Shown: one piece after another, positions 1-7,740 of the stretch | Layout: every line of letters starts with the position of its first letter | Position numbering within the stretch: the stretch's first letter is position 1 | Origin: Pseudomonadota bacterium | GTDB taxonomy: Bacteria > Pseudomonadota > Gammaproteobacteria > Steroidobacterales > Steroidobacteraceae | Reading direction: 5' to 3' | Assembly (NCBI GenBank): GCA_025356075.1 | Contig: JANXUT010000060.1 | Span: 1 to 64,000, forward strand | DNA: 64,000 bases | The notes under the pieces: model-generated | What the model saw: only the letters and a program-made list of their open reading frames with translations | What the model was told of the DNA's origin: nothing | The model's database searches: none | Position numbers and translations under genes: made by a program

Positions 1-212
1 GGCTGATCGGCCAGCATGCCGGTGCGCGGCGCGATCATGCCGCTGTAATTCATACCCGGAATTTGATCTGTAGGCATTTGCTTTCGCTCCTCAACGCGAT
101 AGGAAGGCCGGAGACGGGCGCGAGCGCGACCGATGTCCGACATGGGTGAACGAGTGAGCGCGGCAGGCGCGTCACCGTGCGCAGCGGCGCGAGTGGATTC
201 GCTGCGATTCAT
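1..212 (-). CDS. Hypothetical element protein, 3' end outside window
   Basis: This frame is open from an ATG at 212 to the window edge, giving at least 70 residues. The ATG overlaps the TGA of the upstream gene in an ATGA junction, and a GGAGG Shine-Dalgarno sits at 224-220, 7 nt upstream. An internal ATG at 77 with GGAG at 90-87 in the same frame is an alternative start. I recognise no domain; the visible part begins MNRSESTRAAAHGDAP and is rich in Arg and Ala. It is the last visible gene of the element's early operon. The function is unknown. Confidence 0.5.
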   Translation of the reverse strand, partial: MNRSESTRAAAHGDAPAALTRSPMSDIGRARARLRPSYRVEERKQMPTDQIPGMNYSGMIAPRTGMLADQ

Positions 213-613
213 TTCGGCGCCTCCGTAGCGCGAATCGGCGACACGGTGTTGCTCATCACGTCGGCCAGCCGGCGGACGTTGCGCGCGCGGCGCTCCAGGC
301 CGAGCGTGCGCAGATAGCCCTGCAACACGTTCGCGTGGTTGCTGTACGTGCCCGCGTCCATCGTCGGCGTGCGCCCGGCGAGCACGTCGGTCTCGTAGGC
401 GAGCACGCGACGGCGGATGAACACGACGCGTTCGCAGAGCCACAGCTGCTGCGTTGAAAGCGCCTCAACCCCGCCGAGGTCCTGCCACAGCGTCCAGAGA
501 TCGGCGGCTACCTCGCGAGCGACCTGGCTGCGGCGATCGAGATCCCACGCGAAGCCCGCCGTGAAGCGCGCCGGGAGTTCGGAGGGACGGGTGGTGCTCA
601 GGGTCCGCGTCAC
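209..613 (-). CDS. Element hypothetical protein, small-terminase-like tail
   Basis: The product is 134 residues from a GTG start whose GTGA overlaps the stop of the upstream gene. The second half is helical and contains the stretch YSNHANVLQGYLRTLGLERR. This resembles the C-terminal helix of P27-type small terminase subunits and related phage packaging proteins, which often end with a tyrosine/asparagine-containing helix followed by LRxLGL. That resemblance is from memory and is weak. Its place downstream of the helicase is compatible with a phage or satellite packaging function, but it could equally be another conserved phage protein. Confidence 0.6.
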   Translation of the reverse strand: MTRTLSTTRPSELPARFTAGFAWDLDRRSQVAREVAADLWTLWQDLGGVEALSTQQLWLCERVVFIRRRVLAYETDVLAGRTPTMDAGTYSNHANVLQGYLRTLGLERRARNVRRLADVMSNTVSPIRATEAPK

Positions 614-894
614 GCCTGCACCTCGGGGACAACTCGCGGTGCCGACAGCGGCCGCGCCAACATGGCTGGAGTGCGTTTCGACGCGTTCTCCGGTTCAGAG
701 ATCCGGTGGAACAGCCCAGCGGTCACGCACGAGAATGCCGAGAGAACTAGCGATTCCGCGCTCAGCAGCAGCGACGGTAGCCCGCTGAGTTGCACCGCAA
801 GTTGCACTCGGGCCCGAATTCCGGCCCGTACGAGCCCCCGACGATGCGAGCCGAGCACGTCAGCGGCGAACGAGCCGAGCACGGGGTGGGTCAC
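610..894 (-). CDS. Element hypothetical protein, 94 aa
   Basis: This is a short coding frame with a GTG start at 894 and a TGA at 610-612, and it overlaps both neighbours by 4 nt (GTGA at each junction). Residues 30-60 are hydrophobic and leucine-rich and could form an amphipathic or membrane-associated helix. No signal peptide or known motif is visible. Support comes from the unbroken chain of coupled genes, not from recognised homology. Confidence 0.5.
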   Translation of the reverse strand: MTHPVLGSFAADVLGSHRRGLVRAGIRARVQLAVQLSGLPSLLLSAESLVLSAFSCVTAGLFHRISEPENASKRTPAMLARPLSAPRVVPEVQA

Positions 895-1052
895 GGCGTT
901 CCCCCTACCGAGGCGGCGCGCGTGCAGCTGTGAAGCGGCCTCCCCGTCTCACCCGAATGTAGGGTGATGTAGGGTCGTCCATATGTTTTCTCCGCGCGCC
1001 CGCGTATGGGGAAGTACCGGCTGTGCCTACATCTGCCTACATAGCGGCTCAT
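891..1052 (-). CDS. Small basic element protein, 53 aa
   Basis: An ATG at 1052 overlaps the TGA of the helicase gene (ATGA), and the TGA of this frame overlaps the GTG of the next gene. The predicted 53-residue protein starts MSRYVGRCRHSRYFPIRG and is strongly basic. Its two cysteines do not form an evident zinc ribbon. The same DNA carries two inverted pairs of 10-bp tandem repeats, so it may be regulatory DNA as well as, or instead of, a gene. Translational coupling on both sides is the main reason to call it. Confidence 0.42.
   Translation of the reverse strand: MSRYVGRCRHSRYFPIRGRAEKTYGRPYITLHSGETGRPLHSCTRAASVGGTP
957..1042. repeat. Inverted pairs of 10-bp tandem repeats
   Basis: On the + strand ATGTAGGGTG and ATGTAGGGTC lie back to back at 957-976. 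On the - strand ATGTAGGCAG and ATGTAGGCAC lie back to back at 1042-1023. All four share ATGTAGG at a spacing of exactly one helical turn, in two pairs facing opposite ways, 46 bp apart. Such an arrangement suits cooperative protein binding (operator or iteron). It falls just downstream of the helicase gene, inside a small coupled frame. No function is shown by the sequence alone. Confidence 0.4.
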
Positions 1053-2455
1053 CGGTCGCTCCAATGGGGGGCGCTGGCGTCTGCGAATTCGAGGCCGAGG
1101 AACATGACGCCGGTGGTCTTGCGCTTGGCGGTGAACCCGCGCCGGTGCATTTCGGCCGGGAGGTCTTTCGAGGGGAGCCATCGTTCGCCGGCCTGCTCGC
1201 AGAACGCGGTGTAGCGGCTGAAGAACGTTGACGACTTGACCTCAGCGAGCGTGCGGCTCTCGCAGTGGTCGGCGATGAACCGGCCGAGGGTGTCGGACTC
1301 GTCCCGGTACTCGCGCACGGCGTCGGTGATGACGGTGGGCGGCCGCAGGCCTGACTCGCGCCATTCGGTGCAACCCTGCACGGCCCAACGCAGGATGCCG
1401 GGCAGTTCCGCGCGCAGTTTCTCCAGCAGGCCCGGGTCCTGTTCCTCGGGCGGGATCGCGACGGTGAAGGGAACCAGGCGGAGACGACGCCAGATCCCCT
1501 CATCAGTGCCCGAGATCGCGGGTTTGTGATTGCCCCGGATCAGTAGCTTGTGCGTCGGCCGAAAGTCGAAGAACTCCTCGTGCAGGAAGCGACCGGTGAG
1601 CGTGTCGCCGCCGGTCAAGTCCTTCAGCTTCGCCTCGTTGAAGCGTGCGCCCTGACTGGTTTCGTTCATCAGCGCGAGGCGTACGCCGCGCAGCCGGGCG
1701 ATGTCGTTCGGGATGCCGCCATGGCGCTTCATCATCAGCATGTCGGGCGAGAGCGTGGCTGCGTAGTCGCCGAGTAGCGACTCGATCACCTCGCAGAAAA
1801 CCGACTTGCCGTTGGCGCCGAGGCCCCACAGGAAGTGAAGTACCTGCTCGGTCACGAGGCCCGTCAACAGATAGCCGGTCAGACGCCGCAGGTACGCGTA
1901 CAGGTCCTCGTCCTGGCCGGTCACGCGTGATAGGAAGCCATCCCACCGTTCGCAGTCGGCCTCCGGGTCGAATGCGACCTCCACGACGCGGGTGATGAGG
2001 TCCTCGCGACTGTGGGGCCGCAGCTTCCCGACCTGGAGGTCGAGCGTCCCGTTGGCGACGTTGAGCAGCCACGGGTCCGCGTCGAACTCCGTCAACCGCG
2101 TATGAATGCCTGGCTCGGATCGGGTGAGCGCGATCATCGCGTCGATGGCGACCTTCGACTGCGACTTCTTGGCATGCCGGTAGAGCTCGTCGCGCTCGCG
2201 ATCGGTCGCACCCTGGATCTCGCAGAAGATGCTGCTCGCGGTGTCCTTCGCCAGCGCCTGAACGCGTACGCCGCGCTCGTCACTCGCCCAGCGCCTCCCG
2301 TCCCAGACCAGCCAGCCCCGCTCGGCCGTGTACCGGAGATCGCAGCCGTGACGCTCAGCCAGGCGCCTCGAGTTCGCCATGTCAGTGTCGCAAAACTCGG
2401 CGGGTAGCCCGTCCGCGCGCGGTTTTGGCGGCAGCCGTGTCACGTTGGCGCTCAC
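1049..2455 (-). CDS. P4/D5-type phage helicase (SF3), primase-associated
   Basis: This is a 468-residue protein of the phage/plasmid primase P4 family C-terminal type. A D5_N-like region comes first (residues about 60-190, including ADPWLLNVANGTLDL), followed by a superfamily 3 AAA+ helicase. The Walker A loop is GLGANGKSVF at about residue 210. The helicase core continues with LIRGNHKPAISGTDEGIWRR and a C-terminal winged-helix-like part. There is no archaeo-eukaryotic primase domain at the N-terminus, so this is probably the replicative helicase of the element rather than a full primase-helicase. The GTG start overlaps the upstream TGA. Family members replicate satellites, phages and mobile islands. 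Confidence 0.9.
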   Translation of the reverse strand: MSANVTRLPPKPRADGLPAEFCDTDMANSRRLAERHGCDLRYTAERGWLVWDGRRWASDERGVRVQALAKDTASSIFCEIQGATDRERDELYRHAKKSQSKVAIDAMIALTRSEPGIHTRLTEFDADPWLLNVANGTLDLQVGKLRPHSREDLITRVVEVAFDPEADCERWDGFLSRVTGQDEDLYAYLRRLTGYLLTGLVTEQVLHFLWGLGANGKSVFCEVIESLLGDYAATLSPDMLMMKRHGGIPNDIARLRGVRLALMNETSQGARFNEAKLKDLTGGDTLTGRFLHEEFFDFRPTHKLLIRGNHKPAISGTDEGIWRRLRLVPFTVAIPPEEQDPGLLEKLRAELPGILRWAVQGCTEWRESGLRPPTVITDAVREYRDESDTLGRFIADHCESRTLAEVKSSTFFSRYTAFCEQAGERWLPSKDLPAEMHRRGFTAKRKTTGVMFLGLEFADASAPHWSDR

Positions 2456-2787
2456 CTGCCGACCCTCCGATCGAGTTCGTCGAGGGCGTCGTGGACGCGC
2501 GCTACGATCTCGCGTAGCCGGCCACGGTCGATCGGATGCAGGCTACGGCCGCTCTCAACGCCACGTTCGAGTGCGCGGACCATTAGCGCATCGCCGCACG
2601 GGCCCCACGTTCCGATCGCGTCGAAGTGAAGGACAGCCGCCTGAATCGCGAGGTCGTCTGCGTCGGGGATCGGCTGACCACGGTCGACCATCCGCGCAAC
2701 CTGTGCGATAGCCGACAGCGCCCTGCCCGTTTCTCCGTGGTCCGGGGGCGGCCTCAGGTCGGGCACGAGGCGCAGGACGGCGTTCAA
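2452..2787 (-). CDS. Element hypothetical protein, 111 aa
   Basis: The frame starts with a TTG at 2787 that overlaps the previous TGA (TTGA junction). It ends in a TGA overlapping the GTG of the helicase gene. The product is predicted to be soluble and helical and ends in an acidic/basic helix (LREIVARVHDALDELDRRVGR). I recognise no domain. Direct coupling to the helicase suggests an accessory replication role, but this is inferred from position only. Confidence 0.6.
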   Translation of the reverse strand: MNAVLRLVPDLRPPPDHGETGRALSAIAQVARMVDRGQPIPDADDLAIQAAVLHFDAIGTWGPCGDALMVRALERGVESGRSLHPIDRGRLREIVARVHDALDELDRRVGR

Positions 2788-3053
2788 AACGGAATGTCGG
2801 CGAGCGGATCTGCGCCGCCCGCCGGTGCCTGCCGGCTGCCTGGCGCCGGTCGCTGAGGTTGCTCCGAATCCTTGGGTTTCGCGCGCAGCTGCATGTAGCG
2901 CGACCCGTCCTTCTTCGCGGTCGACCGCCAGGCGTCGAGCCAGAATTCGCGGCCCTCGATCTGGATCCGTCCGCGATAGTCCGGGTCCAGCTTCCCGTCG
3001 CGCTTCGACGAGTTCTTGAACAGGACGCCGCGCATCTCGTTGTCGAAGCTCAC
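2784..3053 (-). CDS. Small protein with SSB-like acidic C-terminal tip
   Basis: The start is the GTG at 3053, which overlaps the TGA of the upstream gene and gives 89 residues. Residues 1-55 form a basic, aromatic-rich region (FDNEMRGVLFKN, YRGRIQIEGREFWLDAW) typical of small phage proteins of beta-rich fold. A Pro/Gln/Ala-rich linker follows, and the protein ends in ADPLADIPF. An acidic residue pair followed by Ile-Pro-Phe at the extreme C-terminus is the hallmark of bacterial single-stranded DNA-binding protein tips, which recruit replication and repair enzymes. It lies two genes upstream of the helicase. It could be a minimal SSB or a protein mimicking the SSB tip. Confidence 0.7.
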   Translation of the reverse strand: MSFDNEMRGVLFKNSSKRDGKLDPDYRGRIQIEGREFWLDAWRSTAKKDGSRYMQLRAKPKDSEQPQRPAPGSRQAPAGGADPLADIPF

Positions 3054-3202
3054 TTGGGCGATGCCTTCGAGGCGCGGCAGCCTGCGCAGAGGAACTGGCC
3101 GTGCGTGATGCGCCCGCCGGCCAGGGAGCGGCGCTCTCGGCAGCGCGAGCACATGCGCTGCGGCAGGTGGAACGGGGGGCGCGAAGCGTTCGGGGCGGTC
3201 AC
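3050..3202 (-). CDS. Small zinc-ribbon protein, 50 aa
   Basis: The start is the GTG at 3202, overlapping the TGA of the preceding gene; the stop overlaps the next gene's GTG. The protein contains MCSRC and FLCAGC, a CxxC-x17-CxxC arrangement expected to bind one zinc ion. Similar tiny zinc ribbons are frequent in phage early regions and may act as transcription or replication modulators. No specific family is identified. It is the second of two adjacent zinc-ribbon genes. Confidence 0.6.
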   Translation of the reverse strand: MTAPNASRPPFHLPQRMCSRCRERRSLAGGRITHGQFLCAGCRASKASPK

Positions 3203-3426
3203 AGGGGTGGGTCCGGGAAGCGCTCTACGGACCGCAACGTGGGCCGAGCGCACGACTCGCAAAGAGTCGCGGGGCCTCCTAACTCGACGAGATGCCGGAC
3301 GACGCCTTCGCCCGCGCTAAGCGCTGCGGAGCACGTCGCGCAGGACGCGACGCGACGGCGGCGAACTCTGACCAGCGGATCCGCTACGCGGGCACGCCGA
3401 GCGCTGCTGAAGGTGGCGCTCATCAC
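3199..3426 (-). CDS. Small zinc-ribbon protein, 75 aa
   Basis: The frame begins at GTG 3426 (or ATG 3423; both overlap the previous stop). The protein has CATC near residue 30 and CESC near residue 57, a four-cysteine knuckle with a spacing of about 23 residues that would hold zinc. The N-terminus is basic. It is adjacent to and coupled with a second four-cysteine mini-protein, which suggests that the pair arose by duplication or acts together. The function is unknown. Confidence 0.6.
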   Translation of the reverse strand: MMSATFSSARRARVADPLVRVRRRRVASCATCSAALSAGEGVVRHLVELGGPATLCESCARPTLRSVERFPDPPL

Positions 3427-3698
3427 GCCGCCTGCTTCTCGATCGGGCGATTGGCCGCGATCTCGAATCCGTCAACGCGGCCGGACTGTGACTCCAACCA
3501 CTTCGAGAACGGCGCACCGAGCACGACAAGATCGCGACCGATTCGCGTGAGCGCGCCTGCGGCGACCAGCGCCGTGCGGTTGCAGCGAACCAGGTAGCGG
3601 CCCTTGCCGGGCGAATGGGGGTAGACGAATTGCGGCCAAGCCTCGATCGCCCACGAATGCGGGGCGGGCTGGGCGGCGGGATTGCGGGGCTTCGACAT
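3423..3698 (-). CDS. First gene of early operon, 91 aa unknown
   Basis: The ATG at 3698 is preceded by an AAGGAGG Shine-Dalgarno in an inverted repeat. The protein reads MSKPRNPAAQPAPHSWAIE and includes a segment (YLVRCNRTALVAAGALTRIG) that looks like a short helix-turn-helix, so a DNA-binding or excisionase-like role is possible but unproven. The TGA overlaps the next start. It heads a run of ten coupled genes. Confidence 0.6.
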   Translation of the reverse strand: MSKPRNPAAQPAPHSWAIEAWPQFVYPHSPGKGRYLVRCNRTALVAAGALTRIGRDLVVLGAPFSKWLESQSGRVDGFEIAANRPIEKQAA

Positions 3699-3721
3699 GC
3701 AGCACCTCCTTCGGGTGCTGC
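3699..3721 (-). promoter_or_regulatory. Hairpin covering the ribosome-binding site
   Basis: An 8-bp inverted repeat, GCAGCACC at 3721-3714 and GGTGCTGC at 3706-3699 on the - strand, is separated by 7 nt. The right arm ends directly at the ATG at 3698. The AAGGAGG Shine-Dalgarno spans the loop and the start of the right arm, so folding of the transcript would partly mask it. This could gate translation of the whole coupled early operon. Confidence 0.4.
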
Positions 3722-3757
3722 GAAGTCTCTGCGACTACGTGCGTGAGGCGCGATTCA

Positions 3758-3774
3758 CGCTAGTGCAGTTAGCG
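3758..3774. promoter_or_regulatory. Operator-like palindrome between element operons
   Basis: CGCTA-N7-TAGCG forms a short dyad in the 87-bp gap between the integrase operon and the early operon, where the early promoter should lie. I see no convincing -35/-10 pair. The dyad is short and could be chance. Confidence 0.2.
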
Positions 3775-3785
3775 AGAACTCAGCG

Positions 3786-4364
3786 CTATCGGGGTCCTGC
3801 GTATTGTTCGGGAACTACTCGCTTCCCGTAGTAGTTCGCCTTGATGTCATAGCTGGCTTTCTCGATGCCGTACTCGCGCCAGATCTCGGCGACGCGATCC
3901 CACAACGTTGGCTTGTCGTTGGACTCGTAGGGATTCGTCTTCGGGAGGTGCGGCACCATCCGGTGCACGTGATCTACGAGGTCGCGGTTCGCTCTAACCC
4001 AAGCAGTAGGCGGTCCCTTCGGAACGCGTCGCCCCGCAGGCAGCGGGCGCGGCGAGATCGCGAGCGCCCGCTCGGTGAACTCTAGGAGCACGCGGCCCCG
4101 TTCGTCGTCTCTGAGAAGCGCCAGAGGCGCCTGAATCTCGCGAAGCGCGCCTTCTACGCTTCGCTCCCCGTCCGCGATGGCCTCAAGCCACATGCCGAGC
4201 ACGATGTCGCGGCGGACGACGTTCGGCACTCTGCGCCGCTCAGTCTCCTCGACATCGAACTTCGCGCGGCCCGCCGCGCACGCGGGGCAGTCGGGCTCGC
4301 AGGTGTCGCCCGTCACTACGCTGCCGCCTGGCTTGAGCCAATGGGCGGGCGCCTCGGCGGTCAC
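3786..4364 (-). CDS. Element hypothetical protein, 192 aa
   Basis: The GTG at 4364 overlaps the TGA of the 12-codon micro-ORF. A longer frame reading exists but runs across the YcxB-like gene and is unlikely. Near the N-terminus there is a cysteine cluster (TCEPDCPACAAG) that might bind metal. The rest is helical, with a conserved-looking C-terminal part (LWDRVAEIWREYGIEKASYD). I do not recognise the family. It is the last gene of the integrase operon. Confidence 0.62.
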   Translation of the reverse strand: MTAEAPAHWLKPGGSVVTGDTCEPDCPACAAGRAKFDVEETERRRVPNVVRRDIVLGMWLEAIADGERSVEGALREIQAPLALLRDDERGRVLLEFTERALAISPRPLPAGRRVPKGPPTAWVRANRDLVDHVHRMVPHLPKTNPYESNDKPTLWDRVAEIWREYGIEKASYDIKANYYGKRVVPEQYAGPR

Positions 4365-4399
4365 GGCTTGCCGCGCAGCTTGTTGGCGAGGATCGTCAT
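4361..4399 (-). CDS. 12-codon micro-ORF, relic of integrase 3' end
   Basis: ATG at 4399 overlaps the TGA of the YcxB-like gene, and the TGA at 4363 overlaps the GTG of the next gene. It would encode MTILANKLRGKP. The DNA and peptide resemble the integrase C-terminus (LANKLRRSFKPPT): 17 of 18 nt match over the LANKLR codons, and both end in GTGA. It is best read as a duplicated tail left when the YcxB-like gene was inserted; it may still relay ribosomes to the downstream gene. A function for the peptide itself is unlikely. Confidence 0.3.
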   Translation of the reverse strand: MTILANKLRGKP

Positions 4400-4944
4400 G
4401 GGCGCCCGTACAGCGCGATGCGACCGCGAATGTAGTTGAGCACGTCCGGCCCGGCATCCGCCGTTGGAATGGCCAAGAAGCCGCCCTTGACCTTGCAGAG
4501 CAGCCACAAGTCGGGGCGCTCCACGACTTCCCGAAACTCCGACCAAGCGACGACGGTCGCGACCGGCGCTTCCCCAAATGTCAGTCCGGCGTCGTCCACG
4601 TGCACCGGAAAAGCGCGAGACATGCCCTTTAAGGCAAGTCCCAGAACATCTAGCTGCTGCCGCGTCTTGCGAGCACCCCGAACGCGCGCGACGAAGACGA
4701 GTGTCTCCACCGCCGCGATGAATGCGCATAGTGCGACACCGAACCATGTGAACAGGAGTTGTCCGGCCCACCAATCGATTGAGCAGCATAGGGCGACGAA
4801 AATGCCGACGCCCGCCAAGTACTCCTTCCTCCCGAGCCCCTTCGCGTAACGTTCCTCGTACCTCGCTTTGAGCCGCGAGAAATAGGCATCGCTTGCGTCT
4901 TGAAGCTGAGCGGCCGTCACCCACACGTTGAAGTCTGCGTTCAC
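4396..4944 (-). CDS. YcxB-like two-TM membrane protein
   Basis: The product is 182 residues from a GTG overlapping the integrase stop. After a helical N-terminus there are two membrane helices (about residues 42-62 and 65-90), then a cytoplasmic domain. That domain carries the YcxB-type signature WSEFREVVERPDLWLLCKVK followed by FLAIPTAD, typical of the YcxB-like C-terminal domain. Base composition is visibly lower in GC than the flanking genes. The gene sits between the integrase and an unknown gene as if added later (a moron). Its role is unknown; YcxB-like proteins accompany many mobile elements. Confidence 0.7.
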   Translation of the reverse strand: MNADFNVWVTAAQLQDASDAYFSRLKARYEERYAKGLGRKEYLAGVGIFVALCCSIDWWAGQLLFTWFGVALCAFIAAVETLVFVARVRGARKTRQQLDVLGLALKGMSRAFPVHVDDAGLTFGEAPVATVVAWSEFREVVERPDLWLLCKVKGGFLAIPTADAGPDVLNYIRGRIALYGRP

Positions 4945-6005
4945 GTTGGCGGCTTGAATGAGCGGCGCAGCTTGTTCGCGAGCGCCGCGCTACCAGTCAC
5001 CGGCGCGCCTGCTACCAGGTGCGCGTACTTCGCCGTGATGGTCGGGCTGGAGTGCCCCAGGACTGAGCCGATCTCGACCAACGTCGAGCCGTTCTGTGCG
5101 AGGTACGACGCGCACGAGTGGCGCAGATCGTGCCAATGAAAGTCGACCAGCCCTGCCCCCCTGTGCACCGAGCGCCAGTGATAGTCGAGGTAGAACCGGT
5201 TGGCCGGCTTGCCGTCGTCTTTCAGGAAGACGCGCGTCAAGCCGACGACGCCGTTCTTCTTGAGCGCCCTGAGCGATTCGATCGCGGGCTCAGGAAGGTG
5301 GACCGCACGGCGCCGCTTGTTTTTGCTGACCAGCACGGTGACCGTCTGCTTTTCGAAGTCGAGGTCCTTCCATTCGAGACGGAGCAGTTCGCCCATCCGC
5401 AGCCCGGTCGCCACACTCGTCAGCACCGCCGCGTGCATGAACGGGGAATGCTTCTCCGCAGCGCCCATGACCGCCGCGAGTTCGGCGTCGGTCAGGAATC
5501 GCACCCGCTCCCGAGGCTCGGTCAGCAGTAGCCGCGTCGGCCACACCTTCTCCTGAGGCACCAGGCCGGCGGCGCGCGCCCAGTTCCAGGCGCTGCGCAT
5601 TGCGGAGAGGTAACGATTCACCGTGGCGGGCTTGCGGCCGTTACGCAGCAGGTCGCGTGATTCGCGAAGCTTGAGCGTGCCGAACCCGAGCGCCTTGTCG
5701 CCGCCGCAGTGGTTCGACCACCACGCGAGGAGAGATTCGAGGTCGGGGAAGTACTTCAGCTGCTTCGTTTCGGGGTCGGCCAGGAACTCGTCGATCAGCC
5801 CCTTGACCGTCAGGCTCGTAAGGTCCTTGCGCGCCTCGCCCTGCTTGCGCTGCTGCTTGAGTTCCTGCTCAAGAGTCTCCGCCCAGGCGGCCGCCTCGGG
5901 CTTGGTCCCGAACGACTTCGAGACCGGCTTGAACGGCTTGACGCGGACCCAGGCGAGGAAGCTCGTCGAGCCGTCGCCGTACTTTCGCTTTTGGAATGAC
6001 GGCAT
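4941..6005 (-). CDS. Tyrosine recombinase (integrase)
   Basis: This is a complete 354-residue phage-type integrase. The N-terminal arm-binding region (residues 1-60) is followed by a SAM-like core-binding domain (about 65-165) and the catalytic domain. Active-site residues are visible: the first Arg in TGLRMGELLRLEW (about residue 201), a Lys in SKNKRRRAVHL, the HxxR box in HDLRHSCASYL (about 290), a His in LGHSS and the nucleophilic Tyr in KYAHL (about 326). The gene lies directly beside the 3' end of tRNA-Ser, the usual target type. It catalyses integration and excision of the element. Confidence 0.95.
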   Translation of the reverse strand: MPSFQKRKYGDGSTSFLAWVRVKPFKPVSKSFGTKPEAAAWAETLEQELKQQRKQGEARKDLTSLTVKGLIDEFLADPETKQLKYFPDLESLLAWWSNHCGGDKALGFGTLKLRESRDLLRNGRKPATVNRYLSAMRSAWNWARAAGLVPQEKVWPTRLLLTEPRERVRFLTDAELAAVMGAAEKHSPFMHAAVLTSVATGLRMGELLRLEWKDLDFEKQTVTVLVSKNKRRRAVHLPEPAIESLRALKKNGVVGLTRVFLKDDGKPANRFYLDYHWRSVHRGAGLVDFHWHDLRHSCASYLAQNGSTLVEIGSVLGHSSPTITAKYAHLVAGAPVTGSAALANKLRRSFKPPT

Positions 6006-6235
6006 GGGTTAGGGCTCCCGTGCCGCGCTACACTTTTCGGTATCCATGGTGGGCACTCCAGTGCTTGCCTTGGCCAGGGCCCGGTCGGTGTTTCAAGCAC
6101 CGTCTGGGCCCGCTTCGTTTGCGCACGCATTCGCGCGTACATGGCAGACGTTACGCCTGTCGCGAGTGCAGTGCAACTTAGAGTGCAACTTGGGGGTCGG
6201 TGCCACCGACCCCGGATCACGAAAAGCCTATGTTT
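6006..6235. other. Attachment-site region of the element
   Basis: This 230-bp non-coding stretch separates the integrase start from the tRNA-Ser 3' end. It holds the direct repeat GTGCAACTT at 6171-6179 and 6183-6191, with a partial third copy GAGTGCA at 6164-6170. A perfect 21-bp palindrome, 10-bp arms around C6203, lies at 6193-6213. Such repeats are what integrase arm sites look like. The crossover core should lie in the tRNA 3' end; its partner copy is outside the window. The palindrome lacks a T-run, so it is a weak candidate tRNA terminator. Confidence 0.35.
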
Positions 6236-6325
6236 TGGCGGAGAGGGTGAGATTCGAACTCACGAGCCCCGTGAAGGGCCTCCGGTTTTCAAGACCGGTG
6301 CAATCAACCGCTCTGCCACCTCTCC
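6236..6325 (-). tRNA. tRNA-Ser (anticodon UGA)
   Basis: The 90-nt gene includes an encoded CCA. The acceptor stem is GGAGAGG (6325-6319) paired with CCTCTCC (6246-6240). The anticodon arm is CCGGT-CTTGAAA-ACCGG with anticodon TGA. There is a long variable arm, as expected for serine tRNA, and a GTTCGAATC T-loop. It reads UCA and other UCN codons. It lies just downstream of serS, and its 3' end is the insertion site of the element to the left. Confidence 0.98.
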
Positions 6326-6349
6326 GTCGCCGGGCCGCGGTCGGTCGCG

Positions 6350-6378
6350 ACTCTACCGGAGTTGCGCTGGCGGCGGAA
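6350..6378 (-). promoter_or_regulatory. Probable promoter of tRNA-Ser
   Basis: TTCCGC (6378-6373) and TAGAGT (6355-6350) are separated by 17 bp. They are followed by a GC-rich discriminator (CGCGACC), as in stringently controlled tRNA promoters. Transcription would start about 18 nt before the tRNA. Confidence 0.5.
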
Positions 6379-6431
6379 CGCGCCGCCGCCGTTTCGTGCC
6401 GCGCCGCACGTATCCGGCCTCGCTGGCCCGG

Positions 6432-7727
<1,296 letters not shown>

Positions 7728-7740
7728 TTAGGAGTGCGGG

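Noticed and set aside
786-808. Two AGTTGCAC copies, the complement of GTGCAACTT repeats near the integrase
   Set aside because: Short, inside a coupled coding frame, with different spacing; chance is sufficient.
4365-4577. N-terminal extension of the 192-aa element protein
   Set aside because: It would lie on the YcxB-like gene in another frame; the GTG at 4364 forms the same GTGA overlap as its neighbours.
6193-6213. Palindrome as a rho-independent terminator for tRNA-Ser
   Set aside because: No T-run follows on either strand; kept only as part of the attachment region.
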